From: Bacteroides intestinalis
Lineage (GTDB): Bacteria; Bacteroidota; Bacteroidia; Bacteroidales; Bacteroidaceae
Reading direction: 5' to 3'
DNA length: 64,000 bases
Assembly (NCBI RefSeq): GCF_003464595.1
Contig: NZ_QRZF01000011.1
Location: 112,932 to 176,931 of the forward strand
The notes beneath the pieces are model-generated. The model saw only the letters and a list, made by a program, of their open reading frames with translations, had not been told where the DNA came from and ran no database searches. The position numbers and the translations under genes are program-made. This document shows positions 63,697-64,000 of the stretch, in pieces (the first letter of the stretch is position 1; each line of letters begins with the position of its first letter).

Positions 63697-64000
63697 ATAA
63701 CAGGAGTAATTTTAATAATTATATAATTGCGATTTTTTCCCTTTTTATTAGATTCGAGTCCAAAAGTACTAAAATCCCTCAGATAAAAAAGAGAAAGAAC
63801 GGAATAAAAACACCCTATTTTTCAAAAAAAGTCCTTTTATACCATTTTTATTCCGTAAAGATAAGGATGAAGTTGCAAACTAAAAAGAAATTGCTTGCTG
63901 AAAAAGGAAAATAGAGGGTTCAAAGAGGAAAAAAAGCTACTGAAAGCAACCATTATAAATACAAAAAGCCCCCATATCGTTAGATATGGAGGCTTTCCTC
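63697..64000. other. Upstream region of the V-ATPase operon
   Basis: About 300 bp with no gene. It contains the leftward -7 box (CAAAAGTA at 63761-63768 on the plus strand). At the edge is a terminator hairpin, 63965-63996 (AAAGCCCCCATATC pairing with GATATGGAGGCTTT), that ends a leftward gene outside the window. Confidence 0.6.
63965..63996 (-). terminator. Terminator of a gene beyond the right edge
   Basis: AAAGCCCCCATATC and GATATGGAGGCTTT form a 14-bp stem (one mismatch) with a GTTA loop. Leftward it runs into a T-rich stretch, so a minus-strand gene lies to the right of the window. Confidence 0.8.

Overview
The window looks like a Bacteroides chromosome. Promoters follow the Bacteroides pattern (TTTG, about 19 bp, TAnnTTTG). 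The gene content is typical of the genus: S16 with a long Ala/Glu tail, a V-type ATPase operon with a DUF2764 gene, a eukaryote-like GT3 glycogen synthase, LruC and BspA-like proteins, and a smalltalk/HU/amidase module. All assignments come from reading the sequence; no database search was run.

Layout. (1) 1-5760: a leftward glycosyltransferase cut by the window edge, probably the end of a surface polysaccharide locus. A rightward accessory module follows: DUF4373 protein, primase-helicase, DUF4248, HU-like protein, smalltalk peptide and amidase. (2) About 5.8-30.46 kb: a Mu-like transposable element. It has a repressor with two visible operators, a DDE transposase, a MuB-like ATPase, a lysis cassette and a non-contractile tail module: tube, frameshifted chaperones, 1054-residue tape measure, Dit, hub, fibres and a likely tail terminator. 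No capsid, portal, terminase, protease or sheath gene is visible. The last fibre ends in a cassette bounded by an 18-bp perfect inverted repeat, with an alternative tip stored in reverse. An imperfect 33-bp direct repeat flanks the element. (3) 30.47-35.6 kb: membrane glycosyltransferase, a candidate non-coding RNA that is strikingly poor in C, a di-haem peroxidase and an LruC lipoprotein. (4) 35.6-41.8 kb: 2-keto-3-deoxygluconate metabolism (aldolase and kinase leftward; LacI regulator, UxaA-type dehydratase and NhaC antiporter rightward), with two matching operator palindromes between the divergent units. (5) 42-51 kb: housekeeping genes (RRM protein, S16, lipoprotein thioredoxin, class III ribonucleotide reductase and activase, split ThrE-type exporter, phosphoglycerate mutase). 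(6) 51-63.7 kb: glycogen phosphorylase and synthase, then the V-type ATPase operon, which is interrupted by a four-helix-bundle gene.

Most notable points. The element carries regulation, transposition, lysis, a full-looking tail set and a switchable fibre tip, but no head. It could be a mobile F-type tailocin, a satellite that uses another phage's heads, or a head-deleted prophage. Separately, a 12-bp motif on an exact 22-bp period, direct copies then inverted copies, occurs at two loci 53 kb apart with the same central spacing.
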